DNA of 41,241 nt from JBHENC01 sp051000345 (GTDB taxonomy: Bacteria; Acidobacteriota; Blastocatellia; Pyrinomonadales; Pyrinomonadaceae), in assembly GCA_051000345.1 (NCBI GenBank), contig JBPCOJ010000021.1, positions 1 to 41,241 of the forward strand, in the 5' to 3' direction. Position numbers and translations under genes: made by a program. Within the stretch, counting starts at the first letter, position 1. Every line of letters begins with the position of its first letter. This document shows, in pieces, positions 40,425-41,241 of the stretch. Below the pieces are notes generated by a model. That model was given only the letters and a program-made list of their open reading frames with translations, had not been told where the DNA came from and did no database searches.

Positions 40425-41241
40425 GTGTATCTTTTCTACAGCGCTCTTTACACGCTCGGCTGGCTGGCACTGCTGCCGTACTTTGCCTTTGCCGCATTGC
40501 GTCATGGAAAGTATGGGGCGGGGCTTATGCAACGCTTCGGCGCGCTTCCGGCTTTAGATACAAAGGGGCGTCCGGTCATCTGGCTCCACTGTGTTTCAGT
40601 CGGCGAAACGCAGGCCGCGCGCCCGCTCGCGCGCCATATCCTCGAAGCATACGCGTCGCACACGCTCGTCGTTTCGACAATCACTTTGACCGGCCAGCGC
40701 ATCGCGCGCGAAGCGTTCGGAGGGGAGGCGGCGCTCGTTTTTTACTTTCCCTTCGATTGGGCATGGACGGTGCGCCGCGCGCTCAATCACATACGGCCTT
40801 CGACCGTGCTCATTATGGAAACGGAATTGTGGCCGCGCTTTCTACGCGAGTGCCGCGTGCGCAGTGTTCCCGTCGCGCTCGTCAACGGGCGGCTCTCCGA
40901 ACGATCCATGCGCGGCTATAAACGAATCGGGCAATTCATCAAACGCGTTGTCAACGATCTCTCGTTGGCGCTGATGCAAACACCGGAAGATGCCGCGCGC
41001 ATCGAAGCTTTAGGGCTTTCGCGCAATCGCGTGGAAGTGACGGGCAACATAAAGTTCGACGCGCAAAAGGACGCGGGCGAAGCGGCAATGACGAACGAAT
41101 TTCGCGCCCGTTTCGGATTTTCAAACGAGCGCCCGCTGCTCGTCGCCGCCAGCACGCACGCGCCCGAAGAGCGCATCGTCATCGAAGCCTTCAAGGAAAT
41201 CAGCCGCCTCGCCGCAGAGACACACAAGCCGCGACTGCTGA
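40425..41241 (+). CDS. waaA: 3-deoxy-D-manno-octulosonic acid (Kdo) transferase, 3'-truncated by the window edge
   Basis: Inner-membrane GT30 glycosyltransferase that adds Kdo to lipid A precursors, showing that this organism makes LPS. The frame is open from GTG 40425 to the right edge. An N-terminal hydrophobic anchor (about 3-25) is followed by IWLHCVSVGETQAARPL (acceptor-side glutamate), METELWPRFL, LVNGRLSERSMRGYKR, VTGNIKFD and LLVAASTHAPEE, all in family order. About 272 codons are present, roughly two thirds of the protein. An in-frame stop just upstream (TAA 40413-40415) leaves GTG as the only start that preserves the anchor. There is no Shine-Dalgarno because heptad palindrome H6 ends directly before it. 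Confidence 0.95.
   Translation, partial: MYLFYSALYTLGWLALLPYFAFAALRHGKYGAGLMQRFGALPALDTKGRPVIWLHCVSVGETQAARPLARHILEAYASHTLVVSTITLTGQRIAREAFGGEAALVFYFPFDWAWTVRRALNHIRPSTVLIMETELWPRFLRECRVRSVPVALVNGRLSERSMRGYKRIGQFIKRVVNDLSLALMQTPEDAARIEALGLSRNRVEVTGNIKFDAQKDAGEAAMTNEFRARFGFSNERPLLVAASTHAPEERIVIEAFKEISRLAAETHKPRLL

Overview
The window looks like core chromosome from a Gram-negative, moderately GC-rich bacterium, most likely an acidobacterium of the Blastocatellia type. That assignment is inferred from gene content: a Kdo transferase (so an LPS outer membrane), a lipoprotein, type IV pilus minor pilins, PEP-CTERM sorted proteins and intergenic palindromes built of 7-base words. No rRNA, tRNA, CRISPR array, phage or IS element was recognised.

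Layout. 1-3860 (+): the 3' part of signal peptidase I, cysS and a class III aminotransferase, closed by a long hairpin shared with a convergent lipoprotein gene. 3899-12852 (-): the PrcB-like lipoprotein; then a long co-directional run whose transcription order is ogg2-type glycosylase, TPR/tandem-retropepsin protein, PIN-domain protein, small partner, unknown 264-aa protein, lytic transglycosylase, MFS exporter and amidohydrolase. Several of these overlap by 4 bases with TTG or GTG starts. 13103-14521 (+): PBP4-type carboxypeptidase. 14616-22333 (+): about 550 bases of non-coding DNA ending in a textbook sigma-54 promoter, four minor pilin genes (FimT/GspH, PilV, PilW and PilX types), an NtrC/PilR-type regulator with its own sigma-70-like promoter, and murJ. 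22553-24052 (+): two PEP-CTERM proteins with nearly identical 3' ends. 24401-32080 (+): nnr, tsaE, bacilliredoxin, recG, an orphan secreted protein, rsmD and tsaD. 32198-38250 (-): a small secreted protein, then the heat-shock set transcribed hrcA-grpE-dnaK-dnaJ. 38854-41241 (+): a SprT/YgjP-like metalloprotease, efp and a waaA cut by the right edge.

How the parts fit. Most genes are housekeeping: protein secretion, tRNA charging and t6A modification, DNA repair, chaperones, and envelope synthesis or turnover. Two accessory themes stand out. One is the sigma-54 promoter, minor pilins and adjacent sigma-54 activator, which suggests a locally controlled pilus module. The other is the PEP-CTERM pair.

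The most unusual signal is a set of six intergenic palindromes. Each is made of tandem degenerate 7-base words, and each uses a different word. Every one lies between two co-directional genes, and four run to within a few bases of the next start codon, where a Shine-Dalgarno sequence would normally sit. Known heptanucleotide short tandem repeats are a reasonable comparison, but the palindromic layout, fresh word per locus and placement at start codons deserve a genome-wide check.
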